DNA of 64,000 nt from Gordonia polyisoprenivorans NBRC 16320 = JCM 10675 (GTDB lineage Bacteria > Actinomycetota > Actinomycetes > Mycobacteriales > Mycobacteriaceae). Below are positions 54,815 through 64,000 of the stretch, piece by piece; the stretch's first letter is position 1; each line of letters opens with the position of its first letter. Location of the stretch: positions 186,001-250,000 of the forward strand of contig NZ_BAEI01000031.1 in NCBI RefSeq assembly GCF_000241325.1. Reading direction: 5' to 3'. The notes under the pieces are model-generated. The model was not told the DNA's origin. It did no database searches and saw only the letters and a list, made by a program, of their open reading frames with translations. Position numbers and translations under genes: made by a program.

Positions 54815-56737
54815 ATGCTGAAGACTGAATTTGAGCAATTCCTCGACGAGAACGGTCAGCTGCACTTCACCGAGGACGCAACACTCGTCGACTACGTCGA
54901 GCGCAACGTCCGCGACGCGGCCGACACACTCGCCTACCGCTACATCGACTACAGCCGGGAGCGCGAGGGCGAACGTCAGGACCTCACCTGGGCGCAGTTC
55001 GGCAAACGACTCCGTGCGGTGGCGGCACGGCTGCAGCAGGTCACCAAACACGGCGACCGCGTCGCGATCCTCGCCCCGCAGTCGCTGGAGTACGTGATCG
55101 GCTTCTTCGCCGCGCTCTACGCGAGCAACGTCGCGGTTCCGCTGTTCAGCCCCGACGAGCCCGGTCACACCGACCGGTTGACCGCGGTGCTCTCCGACTG
55201 CGAGCCGACCGCGATCCTCACCTCCACCAAATCCGCCGAGGCGGTGCGCAACTTCTTCGCCGACCGCCCGGCCAAGGAACGTCCCCGCGTCATCGCCGTC
55301 GACGCGGTGCCCGACTCCGTCGGCTCGAGCTGGGTCGCACCGATCGCCGGTAAGGACCACAACAAGGACACCGTCGCCTACCTGCAGTACACGTCGGGAT
55401 CGACGCGCGTGCCCGCCGGTGTCGAGATCACCTACCAGGCGGTGGCCGCCAACGTCCTGCAGATCTATGACTGCATCGAGATCGACCGCAACGCCCGCGG
55501 CGTCACCTGGCTGCCGATGTTCCACGACATGGGCCTGCTCACGGTGATCCTGCCCGCACTCGGCGGAAAATACATCACGATCATGAGCCCGCAGGCGTTC
55601 GTGCGCAGGCCCGGTCGCTGGATTCGCGAACTCGCCGCCGACGACGACAACGCACCCACCTACGCCGCGGCGCCCAACTTCGCCTACGAGCACGCCGCCG
55701 CCCGCGGCCTGCCGAAAGAGGGCGAGAAACTCGACCTCTCCAACGTCATCGGCCTGATCAACGGCTCCGAACCGGTGACCGTCAGCTCGATGAAGAAATT
55801 CAACGAGGCATTCGGCCCGTACGGGCTGCCCAAGACCGCGATCAAGCCGTGCTACGGCATGGCCGAGGCCACCCTGTTCGTGTCGGCCACCCAACGCGAC
55901 AACGAGGCCAAGGTCATCTACGTCGACCGCGAAGAACTCAACGCCGGGCGGATGAAGGTCATCGACTCCGACGCGCCCAACGCCGTCGCGCAGGTCTCCT
56001 GCGGACAGGTCGCGCTCAGCCAGTGGGCCGCCATCGTCGACGCCGCCGAATACGACGAGACCGGCGTCGGCATCGAGAAAGCCGACGGCGAGGTCGGCGA
56101 GATCTGGCTGCACGGCCTCAACATCGGCGCCGGCTACTGGAACAAGCCGCAGGAAACCAAGGACACCTTCGAGAACACCATCACCACACCGCTCACGCAG
56201 AACAGCCACACCGAGGGTGCTCCCGCCGACGCGACCTGGATGCGCACCGGCGACTACGGTGTGTGGCTCGACGGTGAGCTCTACATCACCGGCCGCGTCA
56301 AGGACCTGGTGATCGTCGACGGCCGCAACCACTACCCGCAGGACCTCGAATTCAGTGCGCAAGAAGCCAGCCCGGCCCTGCGCCCCGGCTTCGTCGCAGC
56401 GTTCGCGGTCCCGGCCAACGAATTGCCCAAGGTGGTCTTCGAACAATCCACCAGCGGACTGACCTTCGACCCCGACGACGCCTCCGAGCAACTGGTCATC
56501 GTCGCCGAACGCGGACCGGGCAAACGCCACGACCCGCAAGAAGTCGCCGACACCGTGCGCGCCGCCATCGCCGGACGCCACGGCGTCATGGCCCGCGACA
56601 TCCTGCTCGTCCCCGCCGGGTCCATCCCACGCACCTCCAGCGGCAAGATCGCCCGCCGCGCGACCAAGGCCGCCTACATCGACGGCAGCCTGCGAGGTGG
56701 GTATAAGCAGACGGCCTTCCCAGATGCGGGCGTGTAG
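54815..56737 (+). CDS. fadD32: Long-chain fatty-acid-AMP ligase FadD32
   Basis: A 640-residue ANL-superfamily enzyme that activates the meromycolic acid as acyl-AMP and loads it on the N-terminal ACP of Pks13. Visible motifs are [18 protein letters not shown] (adenylate-forming signature), [22 protein letters not shown] and the C-terminal [20 protein letters not shown], and [17 protein letters not shown] at 54815 is seven bases after an AGGAG. The fadD32-pks13-accD4 order is as in mycobacteria. Confidence 0.96.
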   Translation: MLKTEFEQFLDENGQLHFTEDATLVDYVERNVRDAADTLAYRYIDYSREREGERQDLTWAQFGKRLRAVAARLQQVTKHGDRVAILAPQSLEYVIGFFAALYASNVAVPLFSPDEPGHTDRLTAVLSDCEPTAILTSTKSAEAVRNFFADRPAKERPRVIAVDAVPDSVGSSWVAPIAGKDHNKDTVAYLQYTSGSTRVPAGVEITYQAVAANVLQIYDCIEIDRNARGVTWLPMFHDMGLLTVILPALGGKYITIMSPQAFVRRPGRWIRELAADDDNAPTYAAAPNFAYEHAAARGLPKEGEKLDLSNVIGLINGSEPVTVSSMKKFNEAFGPYGLPKTAIKPCYGMAEATLFVSATQRDNEAKVIYVDREELNAGRMKVIDSDAPNAVAQVSCGQVALSQWAAIVDAAEYDETGVGIEKADGEVGEIWLHGLNIGAGYWNKPQETKDTFENTITTPLTQNSHTEGAPADATWMRTGDYGVWLDGELYITGRVKDLVIVDGRNHYPQDLEFSAQEASPALRPGFVAAFAVPANELPKVVFEQSTSGLTFDPDDASEQLVIVAERGPGKRHDPQEVADTVRAAIAGRHGVMARDILLVPAGSIPRTSSGKIARRATKAAYIDGSLRGGYKQTAFPDAGV

Positions 56738-56833
56738 CGCAGCGAAGCCTTTCGCCGCACACCCTCCGCGTCGGCCGGCCGCCGTCACGAACCCGCGCGG
56801 CCATCGAGCCGTCGCCAAGTACCCTGAGAAACG

Positions 56834-59800
56834 ATGTCTGAACTGAATAACGACGAGCCGAACAACCAGGTCGACGCCACCAGCACCGACGGGGAGACCG
56901 CCGGTGGGCTGACCGTCTCCGAACTACGGGACTGGTTGCGTGACTGGGTGGCGCAGGCCACCGGTGTACCGGCCGATCAGATCTCCGATGACCGCCCGAT
57001 GGAGGAGTTCGGTCTGTCCTCGCGGGACGCGGTGGCGCTGGCCGCCGACGTCGAGGACAAGACCGGCGTCATCCTCACCGCGACGGTCGCCTATAACCAT
57101 CCGACGATCGCCATGCTGGCGACGCGCATCATCGAGGGCGATCCCGACGAGGGCATCGACGCCGACGACGACCGCTTCTGGGAGCGCGAGCGCAGCGACG
57201 CCGACGACATCGCCATCGTCGGGCTCTCCACGCGATTCCCGAAGGCCGGTCAGTCGCCGGAGTCGACGTGGGAGGCCCTGATCGAGGGCCGTGACGGCAT
57301 CTCCGACCTCCCCGACGATCGCTGGACCGAGTTCAAGGCCGACCCGCGGATGGCCGAGGTCCTCGAGAAGCGCAATCTGCGCGGCGGATACCTCGACGAC
57401 GTCAAGTCCTTCGACGCCGACTTCTTCCAGATGAGCCCCCGCGAGGTCGAGATGGTCGATCCGCAGCAGCGGCTCGCGCTGGAACTGACCTGGGAGGCGC
57501 TCGAACACGCACGCATCCCGGCCAGCGATCTCAAGGGCGGCAGCGTCGGCGTTTTCGTCGGCACCTCGACCAACGACTACCAGCTGATGGCCGCGCTCGG
57601 TCTCGGTGAGGGCTCCGACGAGACCGCGGCCTACGCCCTGACCGGCACCGCCACCTCCATCATCGCCAACCGCGTTTCCTACTTCTTCGACTTCCACGGG
57701 CCGTCGGTCGCCATCGACACCGCGTGCTCGTCGTCGTTGGTGGCCGTCCACCAGGCCGTGCAGAGCCTGCGTTCGGGCGAGTCCGAGGTCGCCCTGGCCG
57801 GTGGCGTCAACATGATCCTCACCCCGGCGGCCACCGTCGGCTTCGACACGATCGGCGCGGTCGCCAAGGACGGGCACATCAAGGCCTTCTCCGCCGACGC
57901 CGACGGTATGGTTCGCTCCGAGGGCGGCGGTCTGTTCGTCCTCAAACGACTCGCCGACGCCCGCCGCGACGGCGACCAGGTGCTCGCGGTGATCTCCGGT
58001 ACCGCGGTCAACTCCGACGGTCGTTCCAACGGCATCTTCGCTCCCAATCCCGAAGCGCAGGTGGAGGTTCTGCGATCGGCGTATGCCGACGCCGCACTCG
58101 ATCCGCGTCAGGTCGACTACGTCGAGGCACACGGCACCGGCACCATCCTCGGTGATCCGATCGAGGCCGACGCGCTGGGCCGGGTGGTTGGTCGCGGACG
58201 CGTCGTCGGCGCCCCCGCGCTGCTCGGATCGGCCAAGACGAACTTCGGACACATGGAGTCCGCAGCCGGTGCCGGCGCACTGGCCAAGGTCGTGTTGTCC
58301 ATGGGTCACAACAAGATTCCGGCCTCCCTGAACTACGCCGGACCCAACCCCTACATCCAGTTCGAGGCGACCGGCCTCAAGGTCACCGACGAGATCACCG
58401 AATGGCCGCGCTACTCCGGGCATGCCATCGCCGGGGTATCCGGATTCGGTTTCGGCGGTACCAACGCCCACATCATCGTCCGCGAGGTACTCCCGGGCGA
58501 CCTCGAGGAACCGGCCGCCGTCGCCGATCTGACCGACGCGGCCGCCGCCGAGACGCCGGCCGCCGACCTCGACGACGACGAGGACTTCCTCACCGAGGCC
58601 GAACGTGCGGTACTCGCCGCACAGTCGGCCGCCCCCGAGGCGGACGCCGTTGTCGCCGAACGTGATCCGGCCGACGATTTCGCGCCCTGCGCGGTCGACG
58701 GGGCGGTGGTGCCGCTGGTGATATCGGCGTTCCTGCCCTCACGGCGCCGCAAGGCGGCCGCCGATCTGCTCGAATGGCTCGAATCCGATGCCGGACAAGC
58801 CACCCCGCTCGCCGACATCGGCCGTGCGCTTGCCCACCGCAACCACGGACGGTCGCGCGCCGTCGTGATGGCCCGCTCCCACGAGGACGCCGTCAAGGGT
58901 GTGCGTGCGGTGGCCGAGGGCAAGGCCAATCCGCTTGTGTACTCGGCAGATTCGCCCGACGCCGCATCGGCGGTGTGGTTGTTGAGCGGCTTCGGGTCGC
59001 AGCACCGCAAGATGGCCAAGCAGCTTTACACCGAGAACCCGGTCTTCGCCAAGTACGCCGACCGCGTCGATCACCTCGTGCAGCGTGAACTCGGATACTC
59101 CATCGTCGAGATGTTCCTCGACGACGAACAGACCTACGGCATCGAGACCAGCCAGGTCGGCATCTACACCATCCAGGTCGCCCTCGCCGACACGTTGCGC
59201 CACTTCGGCGCGCAACCCGGTGTGCTGGTACCGCATTCGATGGGTGAGGCCTCGGCCGCCTACATCAGTGGTGGTCTCTCGCTCGAGGATGCGACACGGG
59301 TGATCTGTCAGCGCTCGCGTCTCATGGGTGAGGGCGAGTCGATGCTCACCGGCGACGATATCCGGCTGATGGCCCTCGTCGAATACTCCGCCGAGGACAT
59401 CAACGACGTCCTCGTCGACTACCCGGACCTCGAGATCTGCGTCTACGCTGCGCCGACCCACACCGTCATCGGTGGTCCCGAGCCGCAGGTCGACGCCATC
59501 GTCGAGCGCGCCGAGAAGGAGGGCAAACTCGGCCGCAAACTGCAGACCAAGGGTGCGAGCCACACCTCGCAAATGGATCCGCTTCTCGGCGAATTGGCCT
59601 ACGAGCTCACCGGAATCGAACCACTGCGCCCGACCGTCGGCTTCTACAGTTCGGTGGACCGCGAGACCTTCTATCGTCCCGGGCACGAGCCGGTGCACAC
59701 CATCGACTACTTCCTCAAGGGACTGCGCCACAGCGTGTGGTTCTCGCAGGCCATCGCGAAGTCGGTGGAGAACGGTCACCGCACCTTCCTCGAACTCTCC

Positions 59801-62119
59801 CCCAACCCGGCGGTCCTGATCTCCGTTGCGGCGGTGACGTTCTCGGCCGGACTCCAGAACGCCGAGCTGATCGAGACGCTGCGCCGCAAGGAAGACGAGA
59901 GCTTCGGCGTCATCAACGCCCTGATGAAGCTGTACGTGCATGGTCACGCCGTGGACGTCGCGTCGCTGTTCGGCACCGGCGTTGGCCGGGGGTTCGCCGA
60001 CATCCCGCGCACCCGTTTCGAGCGAAAGCCGTACTGGCTCAAGGCCACCGTGAATTCCGGTGGGGGCAGCGGATCGATCCCCGGTGCACACGTGGCGTTG
60101 CCCGACGGCCGGCATGCCTGGGAGGTCAACGCCGGCGCGGTCACCGACCTGCGTGAGCTGGTCCGTGCCGCGGCCGCGCAGGTCCTCACCGAGGCGACGG
60201 TCGGTGCCGCGGTGGCCCACGGCGAGATCGGTGCTGGCGAGGGCACGCTCACGACGACGCTGAGCCCGCATCCGGGCGGTGCGTCGGTGACCGTGCATGC
60301 CAAGCACGACAAGAACTTCGGCCTGCTGTTCGAGGCGGTCGTCACCGGCGCCGCCGTCGCCGGTACTGCCGAGGGCGCCCCCCAACCCGCCGACAGCGCC
60401 CCCCAGCCCGCCGACAGCGCTCGTCAGAACGCCGACGGCGCCATCGATCCGCGCAAGGTCGGCTACATCGACAACTCGGTGGTCGTCGAGGACGAGATCA
60501 TCGACGACATCGGCAACAAGTGGGACCCGCAGTCCGGTGAGTCGATCGACGACCGGCTCGCGATCATCGTCGGCGAATCCATGGGCTATGACCCGGAAGA
60601 TCTGCCCCGCGAGATCCCGCTCGTCGAGTTGGGCCTGGATTCGTTGATGGCCGTGCGCATCAAGAATCGCGTCGAATTCGAGTTCGACATCCCGCAGCTG
60701 CAACTTCAGGCGATGCGGCAGGCGAATCTCTCCGATGTCTCCAAGTTCGTGAACTATGCGGTCCATCACCGTGACGAACTCGACGACCTCGCCGAGAATG
60801 CCGCCGGCGGAGGCGAACTCGATACCGCCGCGCTCAACGCCTACATCGACGAGCAGAACGCCAAACGCGCCGACAGCGCTTCTGCTGCCGCTGACAGCGC
60901 TCCGGCTCCCGCCGACAGCGCTCCCGCCGTCGCCGACAGCGCCCCGACTGCCGCCGACAGCGCCCAGAAGCCCGCCGACCTCACCTCGCAGGCCGCGGTC
61001 GCCGAGGCCGCGGGCTCCGATGTCCCGCCGCGTGACGCCGCCGAACGGCTCACGTTCGGGGTGTATGCGGTGGTCACCAAACGCTCGGCCGGCGGCATCT
61101 TCAACAAGCTGCCGGTCCTCGAAGAGGATGTGGCACAAGCGCTCACCGACAAGCTCAACGAGCGCACCGGTGGTGACATCGACGTCGAGGACATCCTCGA
61201 TTCGGAGACCATCGAGGAAATGTCGAACTATGTTCGCGAGTTCCTCGACGCGGCCGCCGACACCGACGGGTTCGTGCGCTACCTGCGACTGATCGACGGG
61301 AAGAAGACCTACGACCCGCAGGCCGGTGATCCGACGCCGGTGCTGCTGTTCCATCCCGCCGGTGGTAACACCTCTGCGTACGAGGCGCTGCTCAAGCGGC
61401 TGCCGGATTCGGTGCCGGTCATCGGTTTCGACAGGGTCGAGGGCAGCATCGAAGAGCGTGTGCGGCACTACATGCCACGCCTGCGCGAGGTGCAGCCGCA
61501 CGGCCCGTACGTTCTGGTCGGCTGGTCGCTCGGCGGCGCGCTCGCCTATGGCGCCGCCCAGGTGTTGCGCGACGAGGGCGAGGAGGTCGACTTCGTCGGT
61601 CTCATCGACGTCGTCCGTCCCCGCCACGATGTCGTCGAGACACCCGACACCAAGCGGGCCCGACTGGAGCGCTGGAAGGACTTCGCGATCCGCAACTACG
61701 ATCTCGACGCCGACATCCCGATCCCGATGGATCGGCTCGTCGAGGCCGACGACGAGGGGCAGTTCGCGATCATCACGGAGATGATGTCGATGTCGGGCAC
61801 CAAGATCCCCGGCGGCATCATCGAGCACCAGCGCACCTCGTTCATCGACAACCGCGCACTCACCAACATCGCTCCGACGCCCTACGGCGGCAAGGTCGTG
61901 TTGTACCGCGCCGACAAGATGCACGACGGCGCAATCGAACTCGAGCCGCAGTGGGCGGAGATCGACGAAGACGGTCGGTGGGGCGAGGTGGTCGACGACC
62001 TCGAGATCATCCACATCGGCGGCGATCACCTGTCGATCGTCGACGAGCCGTATATCGGCAGGATCGGTGCCGACCTGACCCGCCGACTCGGTACCGTCGG
62101 TTCCACCACCAGCAAGTGA
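56834..62119 (+). CDS. pks13: Polyketide synthase Pks13 (mycolate condensase)
   Basis: A 1761-residue enzyme performing the final Claisen-type condensation of mycolic acid synthesis. Domains in order: N-terminal ACP (about 30-105, phosphopantetheine site FGLSSRD, S63), ketosynthase (120-545, C298 in DTACSSS), acyltransferase (700-1060, S802 in VPHSMGEAS), C-terminal ACP (1235-1330, S1270 in GLDSLMAV) and thioesterase (1500-1761, S1565 in GWSLGGAL, H1732 in GGDHLS). No ketoreductase or dehydratase, as expected. The linkers around the second ACP contain ADSAP repeats that are unusually long, at about residues 1182-1203 and 1345-1381. Confidence 0.97.
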   Translation: MSELNNDEPNNQVDATSTDGETAGGLTVSELRDWLRDWVAQATGVPADQISDDRPMEEFGLSSRDAVALAADVEDKTGVILTATVAYNHPTIAMLATRIIEGDPDEGIDADDDRFWERERSDADDIAIVGLSTRFPKAGQSPESTWEALIEGRDGISDLPDDRWTEFKADPRMAEVLEKRNLRGGYLDDVKSFDADFFQMSPREVEMVDPQQRLALELTWEALEHARIPASDLKGGSVGVFVGTSTNDYQLMAALGLGEGSDETAAYALTGTATSIIANRVSYFFDFHGPSVAIDTACSSSLVAVHQAVQSLRSGESEVALAGGVNMILTPAATVGFDTIGAVAKDGHIKAFSADADGMVRSEGGGLFVLKRLADARRDGDQVLAVISGTAVNSDGRSNGIFAPNPEAQVEVLRSAYADAALDPRQVDYVEAHGTGTILGDPIEADALGRVVGRGRVVGAPALLGSAKTNFGHMESAAGAGALAKVVLSMGHNKIPASLNYAGPNPYIQFEATGLKVTDEITEWPRYSGHAIAGVSGFGFGGTNAHIIVREVLPGDLEEPAAVADLTDAAAAETPAADLDDDEDFLTEAERAVLAAQSAAPEADAVVAERDPADDFAPCAVDGAVVPLVISAFLPSRRRKAAADLLEWLESDAGQATPLADIGRALAHRNHGRSRAVVMARSHEDAVKGVRAVAEGKANPLVYSADSPDAASAVWLLSGFGSQHRKMAKQLYTENPVFAKYADRVDHLVQRELGYSIVEMFLDDEQTYGIETSQVGIYTIQVALADTLRHFGAQPGVLVPHSMGEASAAYISGGLSLEDATRVICQRSRLMGEGESMLTGDDIRLMALVEYSAEDINDVLVDYPDLEICVYAAPTHTVIGGPEPQVDAIVERAEKEGKLGRKLQTKGASHTSQMDPLLGELAYELTGIEPLRPTVGFYSSVDRETFYRPGHEPVHTIDYFLKGLRHSVWFSQAIAKSVENGHRTFLELSPNPAVLISVAAVTFSAGLQNAELIETLRRKEDESFGVINALMKLYVHGHAVDVASLFGTGVGRGFADIPRTRFERKPYWLKATVNSGGGSGSIPGAHVALPDGRHAWEVNAGAVTDLRELVRAAAAQVLTEATVGAAVAHGEIGAGEGTLTTTLSPHPGGASVTVHAKHDKNFGLLFEAVVTGAAVAGTAEGAPQPADSAPQPADSARQNADGAIDPRKVGYIDNSVVVEDEIIDDIGNKWDPQSGESIDDRLAIIVGESMGYDPEDLPREIPLVELGLDSLMAVRIKNRVEFEFDIPQLQLQAMRQANLSDVSKFVNYAVHHRDELDDLAENAAGGGELDTAALNAYIDEQNAKRADSASAAADSAPAPADSAPAVADSAPTAADSAQKPADLTSQAAVAEAAGSDVPPRDAAERLTFGVYAVVTKRSAGGIFNKLPVLEEDVAQALTDKLNERTGGDIDVEDILDSETIEEMSNYVREFLDAAADTDGFVRYLRLIDGKKTYDPQAGDPTPVLLFHPAGGNTSAYEALLKRLPDSVPVIGFDRVEGSIEERVRHYMPRLREVQPHGPYVLVGWSLGGALAYGAAQVLRDEGEEVDFVGLIDVVRPRHDVVETPDTKRARLERWKDFAIRNYDLDADIPIPMDRLVEADDEGQFAIITEMMSMSGTKIPGGIIEHQRTSFIDNRALTNIAPTPYGGKVVLYRADKMHDGAIELEPQWAEIDEDGRWGEVVDDLEIIHIGGDHLSIVDEPYIGRIGADLTRRLGTVGSTTSK
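60379..60975 (+). repeat. ADSA-type repeat linkers flanking the second ACP of pks13
   Basis: Two low-complexity blocks built on the nucleotide unit GCCGACAGCGCC: one at 60379-60440 ([18 protein letters not shown]) and one at 60868-60975 ([20 protein letters not shown] and on). They flank the ACP and correspond to the same unit found in aftB at 47395-47525. Confidence 0.8.
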
Positions 62120-62154
62120 CAGACCGCGACACCGCGGACCACGCAGAGGATCAC

Positions 62155-63702
62155 ATGGACACCACCGCAGCCAAACTCGCCGACCTGAGGGCCAAGCTCG
62201 AACTCGCCAAGGAGCCGGCCGGGGAGAAGGCGGTCGCCAAGCGTGCGAAGAAGGGCATCTTCTCCCCGCGCGAGCGGCTGGCGATGCTCTTCGACCCGGG
62301 TACCTTCATCGAGATCGGGGCCCTGGCCAAGATGCCCGGCGCCGCCGAGACCGGATACGGCGACGGCGTGGTGACCGGTCACGGCCTGGTACACGGGCGT
62401 CCGGTCGCGGCGTTCTCCCACGACCAGTCGGTGCATGGCGGCACCGTCGGAGAGATGTTCGGCCGCAAGGTGTCTGCGCTGATGGAGTGGGCCGGCAAGA
62501 TCGGGTGCCCGATGGTCGGCATCAACGACTCGGCCGGCGCGCGCATCCAGGATGCGGTGACCTCGCTGGCCTGGTACGCCGAGATGGGCCGGCGCAACGA
62601 CCTGCTGTCCGGACTCGCCCCGCAGATCTCGATCATCCTCGGCAAGTGCGCCGGCGGCGCGGTGTACACCCCCGCCAACACCGACATCCTCGTCGCCGTC
62701 GAGGACAAGTCGTACATGTTCGTCACGGGCCCCGACATCATCAAACAGACCACCGGAGAAGAGATCTCGGCCGAGGACCTCGGCAGCGCGCACAACCAGG
62801 CACGGTGGGGCAACATCCACCACGTCGCCGCCGACGAGAAGGCCGCGTTCGAGTGGGTCCGCGAGTATCTGCAGTACATGCCGTCGAGCTGTTATGAGAA
62901 ACCGCCGGTGATCAATCCCGGACTCGAGCCCGAGATCACCGACTCCGATCTCTCACTGAACTCGTTCATGCCGGACTACGACAACGCCGGCTACGACATG
63001 CACGACATCATCATCAAGCTGTTCGACGACGGCGCCTTTCTCGAGGTCGGAGAGTTGTTCGCGCCCAACATCATCACCGGATACGCGCGCGTCGACGGTC
63101 ATGCCGTCGGGGTGGTCGCCAACCAGCCGAGCGTGATGGCAGGCACCCTCGACACCGACTCGTCGGAGAAGGCGGCGCGATTCGTCCGCATCTGCAACGC
63201 GTTCGGCATCCCGCTGATCTTCCTCGTCGACACCCCGGGCATCCTCCCTGGCCTCGCCGAGGAGCAGAAGGCGACGATCCGACGTTCGGGCCGATTCCTC
63301 TACGCCTACGTCGAGGCGGACGTCCCCAAGATCACCGTGGTGCTGCGCAAGGCCTACGGCGGTGCGTACGCGGTGATGGGCTCCAAGCAACTCGGCGCCG
63401 ACCTCAACTTCGCGTGGCCCTCGGCCAAGATCGCGGTGATGGGTGCCGAGTCGGCGGCAGCGGTACTCACCCGTCGCCAGACCGAGGGCATGTCGGCGGC
63501 CGAGGCCGATAAGGTACGCCGCGATTTCATCGACTTCTACAACACGATGATGGCCACGCCGTACCTCGCCGCCGAGCGCGGCTACATCGATGCCGTCATC
63601 GAACCCGCCGAAACCCGCCTTCAGCTACGAAAGGCGTTGGCGCAGTTGCGGGACAAGCAGACGATCCGCACCCCGCGCAAGCACTTCCTGATGCCGATCT
63701 GA
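62155..63702 (+). CDS. accD4: Acyl-CoA carboxylase beta chain AccD4
   Basis: A 515-residue carboxyltransferase, Rv3799c-like, part of the complex that makes the carboxylated alpha-branch acyl-CoA for Pks13. Visible parts are [17 protein letters not shown] near the N-terminus, [13 protein letters not shown] (acyl-CoA site), [17 protein letters not shown] and the C-terminal half [11 protein letters not shown] and [19 protein letters not shown] at 62155 follows an AGAGG. It is the last gene of the mycolate cluster and is followed by a dispersed hairpin repeat. Confidence 0.96.
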   Translation: MDTTAAKLADLRAKLELAKEPAGEKAVAKRAKKGIFSPRERLAMLFDPGTFIEIGALAKMPGAAETGYGDGVVTGHGLVHGRPVAAFSHDQSVHGGTVGEMFGRKVSALMEWAGKIGCPMVGINDSAGARIQDAVTSLAWYAEMGRRNDLLSGLAPQISIILGKCAGGAVYTPANTDILVAVEDKSYMFVTGPDIIKQTTGEEISAEDLGSAHNQARWGNIHHVAADEKAAFEWVREYLQYMPSSCYEKPPVINPGLEPEITDSDLSLNSFMPDYDNAGYDMHDIIIKLFDDGAFLEVGELFAPNIITGYARVDGHAVGVVANQPSVMAGTLDTDSSEKAARFVRICNAFGIPLIFLVDTPGILPGLAEEQKATIRRSGRFLYAYVEADVPKITVVLRKAYGGAYAVMGSKQLGADLNFAWPSAKIAVMGAESAAAVLTRRQTEGMSAAEADKVRRDFIDFYNTMMATPYLAAERGYIDAVIEPAETRLQLRKALAQLRDKQTIRTPRKHFLMPI

Positions 63703-63763
63703 CGGTTCCCGTCGTCGCTTGTCGCTCGGGGTGTGGTGGTTCGGATCCAGCACCGTGGCAGGC

Positions 63764-63897
63764 GGTCTCGAGGCTCGTCGCTATCGCTCCTCGCACCTCG
63801 ACCATCGGACTTGGTGGAGGTCCATCCATCGGTGTGGGGGAGATCCTTCCCCCGCTGGTCGAGGTGCCCGGCGCCCCAGGCGCCGGGCCTCGAGACC
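63764..63897. repeat. Dispersed hairpin repeat, paired arms
   Basis: A forward arm at 63764-63808 (GGTCTCGAGGC to CCATCGG) faces a reverse-complement arm at 63852-63897 (CCGCTGGTCGAGG to GCCTCGAGACC), so the element can form a large hairpin downstream of accD4. It may terminate transcription or be a mobile repeat copy. Confidence 0.8.
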
Positions 63898-63927
63898 CCT
63901 TGCTCTGGTGCTGGTTCCGCCCGCCGC

Positions 63928-64000
63928 TCACCCCACCGCATGCCCGACGAGGCGACCGATCGCGAACGTCACGATCATCGCTATCGCGCCACCGACCACG
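63928..64000 (-). CDS. Membrane protein, C-terminal end only
   Basis: The minus-strand frame entering from the right edge reads VVGGAIAMIVTFAIGRLVG followed by HAVG and a stop (TGA at 63928-63930). This final glycine-rich membrane helix with a TFAIGRLVG motif resembles the C-terminus of VIT1/CCC1 iron-manganese transporters, but too little is in the window to be sure. The rest of the gene is outside. Confidence 0.4.
   Translation of the reverse strand, partial: VVGGAIAMIVTFAIGRLVGHAVG

Noticed and set aside
54599..56818. A 739-codon minus-strand frame antisense to fadD32
   Set aside because: It overlaps the complete fadD32 gene and shows no recognisable motif or ribosome binding site.
58739..62029. 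A 1096-codon minus-strand open frame antisense to pks13
   Set aside because: It lies entirely within pks13, whose domains and active sites are intact on the plus strand. Long antisense frames are expected at this GC content.

Overview
The window is high-GC actinobacterial DNA that must come from a mycolic-acid-containing genus (Corynebacteriales/Mycobacteriales). The right half carries the complete arabinogalactan and mycolate assembly locus: glf, glfT2, the decaprenylphosphoryl-phosphoribose phosphatase, ubiA, aftB, two antigen-85-type mycolyltransferases, culp6, fadD32, pks13 and accD4. A DUF222/HNH (13E12-type) gene, LGFP repeats on a mycolyltransferase, and gene order close to Mycobacterium tuberculosis Rv3839-Rv3799c but with insertions point to Gordonia or a near relative. 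This is inferred from memory of those genomes; no database search was possible.

Layout. 1-4.2 kb: a string of small orphan genes, mostly on the minus strand, with visibly lower GC than the rest, including a DUF6461-like and a DUF6924-like protein; it looks like accessory, immunity-type content. 4.5-6.6 kb: a membrane protein, an HxlR regulator divergent from a flavodoxin-fold oxidoreductase, and a cupin. 6.7-10.4 kb: a tightly packed four-gene cassette of unknown function whose last gene is frameshifted in a run of seven C. 10.4-12 kb: a second HxlR regulator and a membrane protein separated by a 16-bp perfect inverted repeat. 12.15-18.2 kb: conserved core (DUF2470 protein behind an IdeR-like box, pheA, a histidine phosphatase, a small zinc peptidase, a septum-formation-domain protein, an ankyrin protein, serS). 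18.3-26.2 kb: paired membrane transporter-like proteins, a secreted lipase, an AraC regulator divergent from an oxidoreductase, a two-component system and a membrane protein. 26.2-28.4 kb: a frameshifted DUF222/HNH gene bracketed by copies of a dispersed hairpin repeat. 28.4-37.6 kb: a metallo-beta-lactamase/Rieske fusion, a YoaK protein, two PlsC acyltransferases, a HAD phosphatase, a divergent amidase/SpoIID pair and a GAF-ANTAR regulator. 37.7-40.9 kb: a translationally coupled minus-strand operon of glycosyltransferase, acyl-CoA dehydrogenase, PIG-L deacetylase and methyltransferase. 41.1-63.7 kb: the cell-wall locus, all on the plus strand. The window ends in another hairpin repeat and the 3' end of a membrane-protein gene.

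How the genes work together. Glf makes UDP-galactofuranose and GlfT2 polymerises the galactan. UbiA and the PAP2 phosphatase make decaprenyl-phosphoryl ribose, the precursor of the arabinose donor, and AftB caps the arabinan. FadD32 activates the meromycolic chain, AccD4 contributes to the carboxylated alpha-branch, Pks13 condenses the two, and the Ag85-type enzymes transfer mycolate to trehalose or arabinogalactan. Points that most deserve a second look are the four-gene GT/ACAD/PIG-L/methyltransferase operon, the dispersed hairpin repeat family around the HNH gene, the amidase/SpoIID pair, the expanded ADSA-type linkers shared by AftB and Pks13, and the F420-type oxidoreductase and lipoprotein inserted in the mycolate operon.
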